A stretch of 64,000 bases of DNA, from NCBI RefSeq assembly GCF_019145235.1, contig NZ_JAHSTV010000001.1:434001-498000 (forward strand). Reading direction: 5' to 3'. Position 1 is the stretch's first letter, and each line of letters starts with the position of its first letter. The stretch comes from Pseudomonas farris. GTDB lineage: Bacteria > Pseudomonadota > Gammaproteobacteria > Pseudomonadales > Pseudomonadaceae. Positions 8,962 to 17,606 of the stretch are shown here, in pieces. The position numbers were made by a program, and so were the translations under genes. The notes under the pieces were generated by a model, which saw only the letters and a list, made by a program, of their open reading frames with translations, was not told the DNA's origin and ran no database searches.

Positions 8962-9588
8962 TCATACCAGGCCATTGCGCTGAGCCAATTCGATCAGGTC
9001 AACCAGTGAGCGAGCATTAAGCTTTAACAGCAAACGGGTTTTGTAAGTACTGACAGTTTTATTGCTGAGGAACATTCCATCGGCGATCTCCTTGTTTGTC
9101 TTGCCTCGGGCCAACTGTTGCAGGACCATCATTTCCCGCCCGGACAAACGATCCACCATATCGGCCTCACTGGCGTTCCCAAGACTGGAACGCACGGTAT
9201 GCAGAGCCTGATTAGGAAAGTAGCTGTAGCCTGATAACACGGCTTTTATTGCACTGAGCAATTCAGTGAGATCCTGTTGTTTGCAGACATATCCGGCGGC
9301 ACCCGATTGCATGCAACGCATGGAAAAGTGCCCTGGCGCCTGGGACGTCAATATCAGTACTTTAAGAGGCATCGCCGTCGACGTCAGGCGCGCGATAACT
9401 TCTAACCCATCCAGCTTCGGTATCCCAATATCCAATATGACAATATCCGGCATAAGATCACGGGCAAGTTGCAATGCGTCCACACCATTATCTGTTTCTG
9501 CAATGACTTCGTAGCCATGACGCTCCATTAGCATACGCACCGCAAGACGAATGACGGGGTGATCATCCACGATCAGCACTTTATTCAT
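8962..9588 (-). CDS. NarL/FixJ-family response regulator
   Basis: This is a two-component response regulator that would bind DNA once phosphorylated. The 208-residue protein has a REC domain (residues 1-120) with acidic pocket D8/D9, phospho-acceptor D53 (VILDIGIPKLDG) and a switch threonine (ILTSQ). A LuxR-type HTH follows at about residues 145-205 (LSGREMMVLQQLARGKTNKEIA). The start at 9588 (MNKVLIVDDHP) was chosen over 9600 because family members begin there. No partner kinase is adjacent. The long AT-rich region upstream would contain its promoter. EvgA/BvgA-like regulators have the same architecture; the target genes are unknown. Confidence 0.9.
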   Translation of the reverse strand: MNKVLIVDDHPVIRLAVRMLMERHGYEVIAETDNGVDALQLARDLMPDIVILDIGIPKLDGLEVIARLTSTAMPLKVLILTSQAPGHFSMRCMQSGAAGYVCKQQDLTELLSAIKAVLSGYSYFPNQALHTVRSSLGNASEADMVDRLSGREMMVLQQLARGKTNKEIADGMFLSNKTVSTYKTRLLLKLNARSLVDLIELAQRNGLV

Positions 9589-10157
9589 GGGCAAGTCCAA
9601 TTTTCGCTGTTCGAATTTTTAGAGCCCGCACCATAGCCTAGTCGTTTCACCCATGGCATGCCGTCCCCCCCGGCCACTCGCAGCGAGAGACATGGCCTAC
9701 AAACAACACGGATTATTCCTACAAAAAATCATTGCACATCATGAGTCATGAGATTGCTACTAGCCGAACGCTGCTCAGTACTTCGACAATCTTTTTGTAT
9801 CGACTTACAACCAGAAAAACACAAAAACAGGGTTTGATACTAGTAATCCGACAGACTTCGACTATTGAGCTACCCTTAAAAGTAACGAGCATTTGCCAGC
9901 CCCTGCAAGTCGACTTGAACGACTTACGAACCTTCACATACAGCAACATTTAACCAGCGAAATAAACCCATATAACTTTAAAACAAACAAACAGCCACAC
10001 CTAAACCAAGAACAATACAGCTACTATAACAACCAATATCACTCAACAAGAAAGGAGCACAACATAACAACAAAGAAAACCTCATTCACTCATTATCACC
10101 CCGAGATCCATACCCATAAACAAATCGAGAAGAAATAATATCTCATGAGCAGAAGAC
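9589..10157. other. AT-rich intergenic region
   Basis: This is about 570 bases, strikingly A+T-rich from ~9720 onward, in contrast to the GC-rich surroundings. It separates the divergent response regulator and membrane-protein genes. Short frames in it (for example 9893-10138) are low-complexity (Asn, His, Thr, Lys) and have no coding look. It probably holds promoters and could be bound by H-NS-like MvaT/MvaU proteins. Confidence 0.6.
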
Positions 10158-10772
10158 ATGATAAAACTCAAAAAAAGAATCACCAACCCCATGACAATCA
10201 TTGCAATATTTGCAGTACTGTCTGAAACATCGGCTGCTGTATCCCTCCCCTTCCTCGATAACAAGGAGAGAGAACTCTATGTCTGGTTTCTGATTAGTTT
10301 CCCCTTTTATTTGCTTTTCCTTTTTTTCGTCACACTAAACTTCAACTATCGATCCCTTTACGCGCCCTCTGATTTCAATAAAGGGAAGCACTTCATGAAA
10401 GTCATGGACAACGCTAACCGGTCAGGAGACGAGCCTTCCTGGGTACCGCCAGAAAGCTCGACCCAACACCACATACGCTTGCCCGAGCACTTAAAAGACC
10501 TGCATATCATTGATGCACGCTGGATGAACAACAAAATGGCATTCAGCGCCTTGGTGCAGAGAATTCAGCAATCACAGGACAATCCTGCGCAGGTGGTCGT
10601 ATTTCTCACCTGTGCCAAGTCAGAGACGCTGCTGAAGGAAAGTGCGCTCCGGCTTTCAAAGCACACCAGGAAACGCAACGGCGCAACGTTCTGCATTGCT
10701 TACAATTTGAATTCACACGGCCTGACGATGATTGGTCAAACTCTTTACAGGCACACAGCAGCCAGCTCTTGA
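10158..10772 (+). CDS. unknown two-helix membrane protein
   Basis: I do not recognise this 204-residue protein. It has two hydrophobic segments (about residues 12-32 and 41-63) with a short connecting turn, then a soluble C-terminal domain (about 75-204). That domain alternates strands and helices, for example AQVVVFLTCAKSE and GATFCIAYNLN. Base composition is AT-rich at the start and approaches the genomic norm towards the 3' end. It follows the AT-rich gap and faces away from the response regulator, so the pair may be an accessory unit. The start at 10158 has only a weak ribosome site (AGCAGAAG). It is probably a real gene; the function is open. Confidence 0.6.
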   Translation: MIKLKKRITNPMTIIAIFAVLSETSAAVSLPFLDNKERELYVWFLISFPFYLLFLFFVTLNFNYRSLYAPSDFNKGKHFMKVMDNANRSGDEPSWVPPESSTQHHIRLPEHLKDLHIIDARWMNNKMAFSALVQRIQQSQDNPAQVVVFLTCAKSETLLKESALRLSKHTRKRNGATFCIAYNLNSHGLTMIGQTLYRHTAASS

Positions 10773-10863
10773 AGAGCCATAGGGGAAGGAAGCGAAGAAA
10801 GGAATTAACAGAGACAAGAAGAAAAGCTGAACACGCAATGTACGACAGGGTATCCCTCTTTCA

Positions 10864-10892
10864 GATATGTGGCCTCAACGAGGCCACATATC
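10864..10892. terminator. hairpin between the membrane-protein gene and argG
   Basis: A perfect 12-bp stem (GATATGTGGCCT / AGGCCACATATC) with a 5-base loop lies 20 bases beyond the argG stop. There is no strong T run, so it may act as a bidirectional terminator or an RNA-stabilising hairpin. Confidence 0.55.
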
Positions 10893-10911
10893 CATTACCG
10901 ACTCAAAGGTC

Positions 10912-12129
10912 TCAGAAAAGCTTCCGGCCTTTGTTCGCCGCGATACGCATGCGCAAGGCGTTGAGCTTGATGAAGCCCGCCGCATCGGCCTGGTTGTAGG
11001 CGCCGCCATCTTCCTCGAAGGTCGCGATGTTGGCGTCGAACAACGACTCGTCGGACTTGCGGCCGGTGACGATCACGTTGCCCTTGTACAGCTTCAGGCG
11101 CACTACGCCGTTCACGTGGGCCTGGGAAGCGTCGATCATCTGTTGCAGCATCAGACGCTCAGGGCTCCACCAGTAACCGGTGTAGATCAAGCTGGCGTAT
11201 TTAGGCATCAGCTCGTCTTTGAGGTGAGCCACTTCGCGGTCCAGGGTGATCGATTCGATCGCACGGTGAGCGCGCAGCATGATGGTGCCGCCAGGGGTTT
11301 CGTAGCAGCCACGGGACTTCATGCCCACGTAACGGTTCTCGACAATGTCGAGACGGCCGATACCGTGTTCGCCACCGATACGGTTCAAGGTCGCCAGCAC
11401 GGTGGCCGGGGTCATTTCGACGCCGTCCAGCGCGACGATGTCGCCGTTGCGGTAGGTCAGTTCCAGGTATTGCGGCTTGTCTGGAGCCTTCTCCGGGGAG
11501 ACGGTCCATTTCCACATGTCTTCTTCGTGCTCGGTCCAGGTGTCTTCCAGCACGCCGCCTTCATAGGAGATGTGCAGCAGGTTGGCATCCATCGAGTACG
11601 GGGATTTCTTCTTGCCGTGACGCTCGATCGGGATGTTGTGCTTTTCAGCATAATCCATCAGCTTTTCACGGGAGAGCAGGTCCCATTCGCGCCACGGAGC
11701 GATCACTTTCACGCCTGGCTTCAAGGCGTAGGCGCCCAGTTCGAAACGAACCTGGTCGTTGCCCTTGCCGGTCGCGCCGTGGGAAATGGCGTCAGCGCCG
11801 GTTTCGTTGGCGATTTCGATCAAGCGCTTGGCGATCAACGGACGAGCGATGGAAGTACCCAGCAGGTACTCACCTTCGTAAACGGTGTTGGCGCGGAACA
11901 TCGGGAACACGAAATCGCGCACGAATTCTTCGCGCAGATCGTCGATGTAGATTTCTTTTACACCCATGGCCTGAGCCTTGGCGCGGGCCGGTTCGACCTC
12001 TTCGCCCTGACCCAGGTCAGCGGTGAAGGTCACTACTTCACAGTTATAAGTATCCTGCAGCCACTTGAGGATCACCGAAGTGTCCAGGCCGCCGGAATAC
12101 GCCAGAACGACCTTGTTTACGTCCGCCAT
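10912..12129 (-). CDS. argG: argininosuccinate synthase
   Basis: This enzyme condenses citrulline and aspartate with ATP to give argininosuccinate, the penultimate step of arginine synthesis in the cytosol. The 405-residue product matches the family length. The ATP-pyrophosphatase P-loop is AYSGGLDTS near residue 9. The [13 protein letters not shown] segment and the substrate-binding [12 protein letters not shown] region are present. The start at 12129 ([14 protein letters not shown]) fits the family; the frame extends to 12165 with an unconserved leader. argF, the preceding pathway step, lies 8 kb away in the same neighbourhood. Confidence 0.97.
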   Translation of the reverse strand: MADVNKVVLAYSGGLDTSVILKWLQDTYNCEVVTFTADLGQGEEVEPARAKAQAMGVKEIYIDDLREEFVRDFVFPMFRANTVYEGEYLLGTSIARPLIAKRLIEIANETGADAISHGATGKGNDQVRFELGAYALKPGVKVIAPWREWDLLSREKLMDYAEKHNIPIERHGKKKSPYSMDANLLHISYEGGVLEDTWTEHEEDMWKWTVSPEKAPDKPQYLELTYRNGDIVALDGVEMTPATVLATLNRIGGEHGIGRLDIVENRYVGMKSRGCYETPGGTIMLRAHRAIESITLDREVAHLKDELMPKYASLIYTGYWWSPERLMLQQMIDASQAHVNGVVRLKLYKGNVIVTGRKSDESLFDANIATFEEDGGAYNQADAAGFIKLNALRMRIAANKGRKLF

Positions 12130-12258
12130 GCCATCACTCCACGGGGTTCTACGGAAAGCCGTCAAGTCTAACGCTCATGCAGAATAATTTACAGAGGCGC
12201 GACAGCTTATGACGACGAAGCGACAGATTATGTCGAGCGAGCGACGATTTCAGCAGAT

Positions 12259-13167
12259 TCAGGAGGCCTTCGCGCTGCCCGCGGAAGCGGTGGCTTGCGG
12301 CGCCGGTTGCTCGGTCGGTGCTACCCGCTCAAGGCGTACGGCAACCCGACGGTTTTTCGCCCGATTGGCGGCGTTGTTGTTCGGTGCCAGAGGATAGCGC
12401 TCACCGTGAAAACGCAGGGTGATCTGCGATTCCTGAATACCATTGGCTTTGAAGAAATCCATCACGGCCAGCGCCCTGCGTCGCGACAGTTCGCGGTTGG
12501 TCAGGCGGTTGCCGCTGTTGTCGGAATGGCCGTCGAGTTCAATGTGATTGACCGTCGGATCGGCTTTCATGAATTCCAGCATGACCTGCAAATGGGCCTT
12601 GGCTTGGGCATCGAGATCGATGCCCTCCCCCGGAAAGCCGACTTCGGATTGCTTCACCTGCTCGAAATTCTGCGGCAGCAACTTGGCCACGCAACCCTGA
12701 TAGTCACTGTAGGCCTTGCTGAATTTGACCGGCAGCAGACGGACTTCAGATACCCGACCGTCGCCTGAGGAGTGTCGAACGACCGGGCTGCGACCGTCCA
12801 TCAACCCACTGATCAGGCGCCCGGCCTGAACTTGCGAGCTGTTGAACAGCACGTTGCCATTGCCGATGCGCACCGAGCCCAGGTTGATGTCGCCACGCCC
12901 CGGCTGCCATGGCGCAGCGGCCGCCAGCAAGGTCGCGGAACCGCCACCGATCATCGAGTTGTAGGCCTTCAAGCGAAATGTCGCCTGCTCGCCGGCACGA
13001 CGCACGAACTCACCCGAACCGAAATCAGTGATCGGTTGAGTCAGGCGGCATTCGAACTTGTCACCTTCGACCGTCCACTCGATGCTCTCCAGACGGGTCT
13101 GGAAAGTGAGCGCCATCGCAGGAAGGCTGGCAAACACACTGAGCAAGGCTAAATAACGCTGGCGCAC
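12259..13167 (-). CDS. motY: flagellar T-ring protein MotY
   Basis: This is an OmpA-like periplasmic protein that supports the flagellar stator. The 302-residue product has an N-terminal signal peptide (RQRYLALLSVFASLPAMA), a MotY-type N-terminal beta domain (about 25-150) and a C-terminal OmpA/MotB peptidoglycan-binding domain (about 165-285, with HIELDGHSDNSG and NRAKNRRVAVRLE). I chose the GTG start at 13167, because GGAG lies six bases upstream and the signal peptide begins there; an ATG at 13206 would add an uncharged leader. Identity as MotY is supported by its position between argG and pyrC, as in P. aeruginosa (PA3526). Confidence 0.88.
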   Translation of the reverse strand: MRQRYLALLSVFASLPAMALTFQTRLESIEWTVEGDKFECRLTQPITDFGSGEFVRRAGEQATFRLKAYNSMIGGGSATLLAAAAPWQPGRGDINLGSVRIGNGNVLFNSSQVQAGRLISGLMDGRSPVVRHSSGDGRVSEVRLLPVKFSKAYSDYQGCVAKLLPQNFEQVKQSEVGFPGEGIDLDAQAKAHLQVMLEFMKADPTVNHIELDGHSDNSGNRLTNRELSRRRALAVMDFFKANGIQESQITLRFHGERYPLAPNNNAANRAKNRRVAVRLERVAPTEQPAPQATASAGSAKAS

Positions 13168-13324
13168 GGGAGGCTCCACTGGCTTCTGCAACAAAAAGAC
13201 CGACACACATATTTACGGCGTACCTGTTGGATATCGGAAGCTTGTCGCAAAACTTGATAGCGAGTGCCTGGAAGAGTCTTTTCCGGTAGCATTCCCATGA
13301 GTTTGACCCGCCTGGAATCCCCTC

Positions 13325-14371
13325 ATGTCCGACCGCCTGACCCTGCTGCGTCCCGACGACTGGCATATTCATCTTCGCGATGGTGCTGTATTGACCAATA
13401 CCGTCGCGGATGTCGCGCGCACCTTTGGTCGCGCCATCATCATGCCCAACCTGGTACCGCCGGTGCGCAACGCGGCTGAAGCCAATGGCTATCGCCAGCG
13501 GATTCTCGCCGCACGCCCTGCCGGCAGCCGTTTCGAACCGCTGATGGTTCTGTACCTGACCGACCGCACTCAACCCGAAGAAATTCGTGAAGCCAAGGCC
13601 AGCGGTTTCGTCTACGCCGCCAAGCTGTACCCGGCCGGCGCGACCACCAACTCGGACTCTGGCGTCACCAGCATCGACAAGATTTTCCCCGCACTCGAGG
13701 CCATGGCCGAAATCGGGATGCCCTTGTTGGTTCACGGTGAAGTCACCCGTGGCGATGTCGACGTTTTCGATCGCGAAAAAATCTTCATCGACGAACACAT
13801 GCGCCGGGTGGTCGAGCGTTTCCCGACCCTCAAAGTGGTGTTCGAACACATCACCACCGCTGACGCCGTGCAGTTCGTCAACGAGGCTTCGGCCAACGTT
13901 GGCGCAACCATCACCGCGCATCACCTGCTGTACAACCGCAACCACATGCTGGTGGGCGGGATTCGGCCGCACTTCTATTGCCTGCCGATCCTCAAGCGCA
14001 ATACCCATCAGGAAGCCCTGCTCGACGCCGCCACCAGTGGCAGCGACAAGTTCTTCCTCGGCACCGACTCGGCGCCCCATGCCCAGCACGCCAAAGAAGC
14101 GGCTTGCGGCTGTGCCGGTTGCTACACCGCTTATGCCGCGATCGAGATGTATGCCGAAGCCTTCGAACAGCGCAACGCGCTGGACAAGCTCGAAGCTTTC
14201 GCCAGCCTCAACGGCCCGCGCTTCTACGGCCTGCCGGTGAACACCGATCGCATCACCCTGGTCCGCGACGAGTGGACCGCCCCAACCAGCCTGCCGTTTG
14301 GCGAGCTGACCGTAATCCCGCTGCGCGCCGGTGAAAAACTGCGCTGGCGCCTGCTGGAGGAACACGCGTGA
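13325..14371 (+). CDS. pyrC: dihydroorotase
   Basis: This enzyme closes N-carbamoyl-aspartate to dihydroorotate, the third step of pyrimidine synthesis. The 348-residue length is that of the E. coli-type (class II) enzyme. The metal-binding DWHIHLRD is near residue 13. The carbamylated-lysine region [16 protein letters not shown] is near residue 98. Histidines lie in LVHGEV and FEHITT, and the catalytic aspartate in FLGTDSAPH. It is divergent from motY and overlaps rnt by four bases. Confidence 0.97.
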   Translation: MSDRLTLLRPDDWHIHLRDGAVLTNTVADVARTFGRAIIMPNLVPPVRNAAEANGYRQRILAARPAGSRFEPLMVLYLTDRTQPEEIREAKASGFVYAAKLYPAGATTNSDSGVTSIDKIFPALEAMAEIGMPLLVHGEVTRGDVDVFDREKIFIDEHMRRVVERFPTLKVVFEHITTADAVQFVNEASANVGATITAHHLLYNRNHMLVGGIRPHFYCLPILKRNTHQEALLDAATSGSDKFFLGTDSAPHAQHAKEAACGCAGCYTAYAAIEMYAEAFEQRNALDKLEAFASLNGPRFYGLPVNTDRITLVRDEWTAPTSLPFGELTVIPLRAGEKLRWRLLEEHA

Positions 14372-15045
14372 GTGAAGACCATTTCGACGACGAACAGGAC
14401 GGTAATGGCGGCGGAGGTGGTTCCCGCCATCCAATGGCAGCCAGGTTCCGTGGTTACCTGCCGGTCGTTGTCGACGTAGAAACCGGTGGCTTCAACTCGG
14501 CCACCGATGCCCTGCTGGAAATCGCCGCCACCGTGATCGGCATGGATGAAAAAGGCTTTGTGTACCCTGAGCACACCTATTTCTTCCGGGTCGAGCCTTT
14601 CGAAGGCGCGAACATCGAAGCGGCAGCCCTGGAATTTACCGGGATCAAGCTCGATCACCCGTTGCGCATGGCGGTGAGTGAAGAAGCGGCCCTGACCGAT
14701 ATCTTCCGCGGTGTGCGCAAGGCTCTGAAGGCCAACGGCTGCAAACGGGCAATTCTGGTCGGGCACAACAGCAGCTTTGACCTAGGCTTTCTCAACGCCG
14801 CGGTTGCGCGCCTGGACATGAAACGCAACCCGTTTCACCCGTTCTCCAGCTTCGACACGGCGACCCTCGCCGGTCTGGCTTACGGTCAAACCGTATTGGC
14901 CAAGGCCTGCCAGGCAGCGGATATCGACTTCGACGGTCGCGAGGCCCACTCGGCCCGCTACGACACCGAGAAGACGGCTGATCTGTTCTGCGGCATCGTC
15001 AATCGCTGGAAACAAATGGGCGGCTGGGAAGACTACAACGACTGA
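14368..15045 (+). CDS. rnt: ribonuclease T
   Basis: This DEDDh 3'-5' exoribonuclease matures tRNA and stable RNA 3' ends. The 225-residue product has the four exonuclease motifs: VVDVETGG, the glutamate in the same loop, HNSSFDLGF, and [15 protein letters not shown]. It starts with GTG at 14368 inside the pyrC stop (GTGA overlap), so translation is coupled to pyrC. A glycine-rich N-terminal stretch (DGNGGGGG) is unconserved. A bidirectional terminator follows. Confidence 0.96.
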   Translation: MSEDHFDDEQDGNGGGGGSRHPMAARFRGYLPVVVDVETGGFNSATDALLEIAATVIGMDEKGFVYPEHTYFFRVEPFEGANIEAAALEFTGIKLDHPLRMAVSEEAALTDIFRGVRKALKANGCKRAILVGHNSSFDLGFLNAAVARLDMKRNPFHPFSSFDTATLAGLAYGQTVLAKACQAADIDFDGREAHSARYDTEKTADLFCGIVNRWKQMGGWEDYND

Positions 15046-15057
15046 TCCGTCACTGAT

Positions 15058-15088
15058 CTGTGGCAGGGAGCTTGCTCCCTCACCACAA
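15058..15088. repeat. short REP-like palindrome
   Basis: TGTGGCAGGGAGCTTGCTCCCTCACCACA is a small hairpin of the GTGG...CCAC type just after rnt, related in style to the larger REPs. Confidence 0.55.
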
Positions 15089-15116
15089 GTGAACAGCATG
15101 GGTTTATCCCGCCCAT

Positions 15117-15147
15117 AAAAAAACCGGCCTTATCAGCCGGTTTTTTT
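15117..15147. terminator. bidirectional terminator rnt / peroxiredoxin
   Basis: The stem AAACCGGC(C) / GCCGGTTT has an A run on one side and a T run on the other, between convergent genes. Confidence 0.9.
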
Positions 15148-15163
15148 ATGCCTCGAACGTGCC

Positions 15164-15766
15164 TTACAGCGCAGCAGCGTTCTCGGTCAGGTAAGCCGCA
15201 ACACCTTCGGTGGAAGCGGTCATGCCTTTGTCGCCTTTTTTCCAGTTGGCAGGGCAAACTTCGCCGTGCTCTTCGTGGAATTGCAGAGCGTCGACCAGAC
15301 GGATCAGCTCTTCGATGTTACGGCCCAGCGGCAGGTCGTTGATGATCTGCGAGCGGACAACACCTTTGTCGTCGATCAGGAACGCGCCACGGAAAGCCAC
15401 GCCGCCTTCGGACTCAACGTCGTAGGCCTTGGCGATTTCGTGCTTCAGGTCGGCCGCCATGGTGTAGCGAACTTCGCCGATGCCACCATTGTTGACCGGG
15501 GTGTTGCGCCAGGCGTTGTGGGTGAAGTGCGAGTCGATCGAAACGGCTACCACTTCCACGTTGCGTGCCTTGAAGTCAGACATGCGGTTGTCCAGAGCGA
15601 TCAGCTCGGACGGGCAAACGAAGGTGAAGTCCAGTGGGTAGAAGAACACCAGGCCGTATTTGCCTTTGATGGCCGAGGACAGGGTGAAGCTGTCTACGAT
15701 TTCGCCATTGCCGAGTACGGCCGGTACGGTGAAGTCAGGGGCTTGTTTGCCTACGAGTACGCTCAT
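15164..15766 (-). CDS. 2-Cys peroxiredoxin (AhpC/TsaA family)
   Basis: This is a thiol peroxidase that reduces hydrogen peroxide and organic peroxides in the cytosol. The 200-residue product has the peroxidatic cysteine in FTFVCPSE (about C51) and the resolving cysteine in GEVCPANW (about C171), the typical 2-Cys layout. The C-terminal extension lacks an obvious AhpF-specific feature. It corresponds in position to P. aeruginosa PA3529, next to bfd and bfrB, which fits a role in iron-linked oxidative stress defence. It is divergent from bfd across a 310-base region. Confidence 0.95.
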   Translation of the reverse strand: MSVLVGKQAPDFTVPAVLGNGEIVDSFTLSSAIKGKYGLVFFYPLDFTFVCPSELIALDNRMSDFKARNVEVVAVSIDSHFTHNAWRNTPVNNGGIGEVRYTMAADLKHEIAKAYDVESEGGVAFRGAFLIDDKGVVRSQIINDLPLGRNIEELIRLVDALQFHEEHGEVCPANWKKGDKGMTASTEGVAAYLTENAAAL

Positions 15767-16079
15767 TGGATATCTCCTGGTGTAATAACGGTGAAGTACA
15801 GGGTTCGTATCAGCCTGCCACCCTCAGGCGACAGCCCTGTGACACGATCCCCCTTCGCAAAGGCCGACCATCATACACCGCGTTTTTGACCTGTCCTCAA
15901 CGGTTTTTTCTGCCAGGTGAAAGGCCGCTGCTATATTTTCCTTATGGAAGGTGTGAGAAGAAGCCGTTCGTCAGTCACACGCCCTTATGACGAAAACCTT
16001 CAGAAACCACTTTGACAATCATTCTCGTTAACATTAAGATCCATCGCAATTGAGTCACAACCAGCGACGGTTCTCACTT
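15767..16079. other. peroxiredoxin-bfd divergent regulatory region
   Basis: This 313-base gap holds the promoters of both genes. A sigma-70 promoter with an overlapping Fur-like site is visible near 16011-16039. No further gene is seen. Confidence 0.6.
16011..16039 (+). promoter_or_regulatory. bfd promoter with overlapping Fur box
   Basis: TTGACA (16011-16016), a 17-base spacer and TAAGAT (16034-16039) form a good sigma-70 promoter. Bases 16013-16031 (GACAATCATTCTCGTTAAC) match the Fur consensus at 13 of 19 positions and lie across the -35 and spacer. That position would let Fur-Fe block transcription when iron is replete, as known for bfd in P. aeruginosa. Confidence 0.65.
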
Positions 16080-16298
16080 ATGTATGTCTGCCTCTGCACT
16101 GGCGTCACCGACGGTCAAATCCGCGATGCAATCTATGAAGGTTGCTGCAGCTATCGGGAAGTACGTCAGGCCACCGGCGTTGCCAGCCAATGCGGCAAAT
16201 GCGCCTGCCTTGCCAAGGAAGTGGTCCGTGACACCTTGGGGAAAGTGCAATCAGCCCAGGCGGCGATCCCCTACCCCACAGAATTTACCGCCGCATAA
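16080..16298 (+). CDS. bfd: bacterioferritin-associated ferredoxin
   Basis: This small [2Fe-2S] protein docks on bacterioferritin and reduces its iron core so that iron can be released. The 72-residue product has the four cluster cysteines: C4 and C6 in MYVCLC, C38 and C41 in SQCGKC. The start at 16080 fits the family. It lies downstream of a Fur-type promoter, and the gene for its partner follows after a terminator. Confidence 0.95.
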   Translation: MYVCLCTGVTDGQIRDAIYEGCCSYREVRQATGVASQCGKCACLAKEVVRDTLGKVQSAQAAIPYPTEFTAA

Positions 16299-16314
16299 CT
16301 ACCGTATTTCAAAG

Positions 16315-16340
16315 AACCGGACTTGATGTCCGGTTTTTTT
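16315..16340 (+). terminator. bfd terminator
   Basis: The stem AACCGGA / TCCGGTT with a run of seven Ts separates bfd from bfr. Confidence 0.88.
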
Positions 16341-16496
16341 ATGTCTGCAAATCAATCGCTTAGATGCCAGACGCGGAACAAAAACATTCTTATTCCGATT
16401 AATTTTCATTTAAGTTTCAATAACTTAGGTTTGACACTCTTAATTACGCGGCTCAAACTCTGCCTTATAGACAGCTACTCAGGGCAGGACCCCATC

Positions 16497-16970
16497 ATGA
16501 AAGGCGACGTTACAGTCATCCAGCATCTCAACAAGATCCTTGCCAATGAGCTGGTCGCGATCAATCAATACTTTTTGCATGCACGCATGTATGAAGATTG
16601 GGGCTTGAACAAGCTCGGCAAGCACGAGTACCACGAATCCATCGACGAGATGAAGCACGCGGACAAGCTGATCAAGCGCATCCTGTTCCTTGAAGGCCTG
16701 CCGAACGTCCAGGACCTGGGCAAACTGCACATCGGCGAACACACCAAGGAAATGCTTGAGTGTGACCTGAAGATCGAACGCGACGGCCATGCCGATCTGA
16801 AAGTCGCTATCGCTCATTGCGAAACCGTCGGCGACTTCGGTAGCCGTGAACTGCTCGAAGACATTCTGGAATCCGAAGAAGAACATATCGACTGGCTGGA
16901 AACCCAACTGGGCCTGATCGATAAAGTCGGTCTTGAGAACTATCTGCAATCGCAGATGGGCGAAGAGTAA
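16497..16970 (+). CDS. bfr: haem-containing bacterioferritin (BfrB type)
   Basis: This is the subunit of a 24-mer iron-storage shell. The 157-residue four-helix protein keeps the ferroxidase ligands E18 ([11 protein letters not shown]), E51/H54 (DEMKHADK), E94 and E127/H130. Methionine 52, the haem ligand between subunits, is also present. The start at 16497 ([13 protein letters not shown]) is the usual one. Bfd, encoded just upstream, is the cognate reductant. A terminator follows. Confidence 0.96.
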   Translation: MKGDVTVIQHLNKILANELVAINQYFLHARMYEDWGLNKLGKHEYHESIDEMKHADKLIKRILFLEGLPNVQDLGKLHIGEHTKEMLECDLKIERDGHADLKVAIAHCETVGDFGSRELLEDILESEEEHIDWLETQLGLIDKVGLENYLQSQMGEE

Positions 16971-16996
16971 ATGCTACGCAGCTAATCGCGATGCAA

Positions 16997-17036
16997 TAAA
17001 AAGCCCCGCTCTCTTTTAAAGAGGCGGGGCTTTTTT
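16997..17036 (+). terminator. bfr terminator
   Basis: AAAAGCCCCGCTC and GAGGCGGGGCTTTTTT form a strong stem with a T run 27 bases after the stop. Confidence 0.9.
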
Positions 17037-17067
17037 ATGACCGAATTTCAGGTTCACCCTAGAACAA

Positions 17068-17158
17068 ATGTGGGAGCGGGCTTGCTCGCGAAAACGGTAG
17101 ATCAGTCAACTTATCTGTTGAATGTTATACCGCCTTCGCGAGCAAGCCCGCTCCCACA
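17068..17158. repeat. REP pair 2
   Basis: This has inverted REP units around a centre almost identical to that of REP pair 1, located between the convergent ends of bfr and grxD. Confidence 0.9.
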
Positions 17159-17167
17159 CACAGTGAA

Positions 17168-17509
17168 TCAGGCGTCGGTCTTGTTGGCAGCAGCAGCTTC
17201 AACAGCGGCTTTGATCGTCGCTTGCAACGAACCGTCGGCAGCCATTTCAGTCATGATGTCGCTACCGCCGACCAGTTCGCCGCCGACCCACAGTTGCGGG
17301 AAGGTTGGCCAGTTGGCGTACTTTGGCAGGTTGGCGCGGATTTCCGGGTTCTGCAGGATGTCCACATAGGCAAACTTTTCGCCACAGGCCATAACAGCCT
17401 GAGCGGCTTTCGCGGAGAACCCACACTGTGGGGCATTCGGCGAGCCTTTCATGTAAAGCAGAATGGTGTTGTTGGCAATCTGCTCTTTAATCGTTTCGAT
17501 GATATCCAT
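17168..17509 (-). CDS. grxD: monothiol glutaredoxin Grx4 type
   Basis: This is a CGFS-type glutaredoxin that binds a glutathione-ligated [2Fe-2S] cluster and passes it to other proteins. The 113-residue product has the APQCGFS active site (C29), the WPTFPQLW cis-proline region and the GGSDI glutathione-binding loop. A C-terminal Ala-rich tail is unconserved. It sits with bfd, bfr and the peroxiredoxin in an iron/redox neighbourhood, as in P. aeruginosa (PA3533). Confidence 0.96.
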   Translation of the reverse strand: MDIIETIKEQIANNTILLYMKGSPNAPQCGFSAKAAQAVMACGEKFAYVDILQNPEIRANLPKYANWPTFPQLWVGGELVGGSDIMTEMAADGSLQATIKAAVEAAAANKTDA

Positions 17510-17606
17510 GGAGCACCTCGGCTGAACTTTCCGACTCAGTGGTCGGCACGGTGGCGCATTGTAACGGAAACCCGAGCGCCATGCTCGGCCTCCCCGACAG
17601 TCATGT

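Noticed and set aside
9893..10138. 81-codon open frame in the AT-rich gap
   Set aside because: It is low-complexity (Asn, His, Thr, Lys), with no ribosome site and no resemblance to a protein; open because of base composition.
10867..12171. 434-codon open frame on the plus strand opposite argG
   Set aside because: It is antisense to argG, whose catalytic motifs are intact; no independent support.
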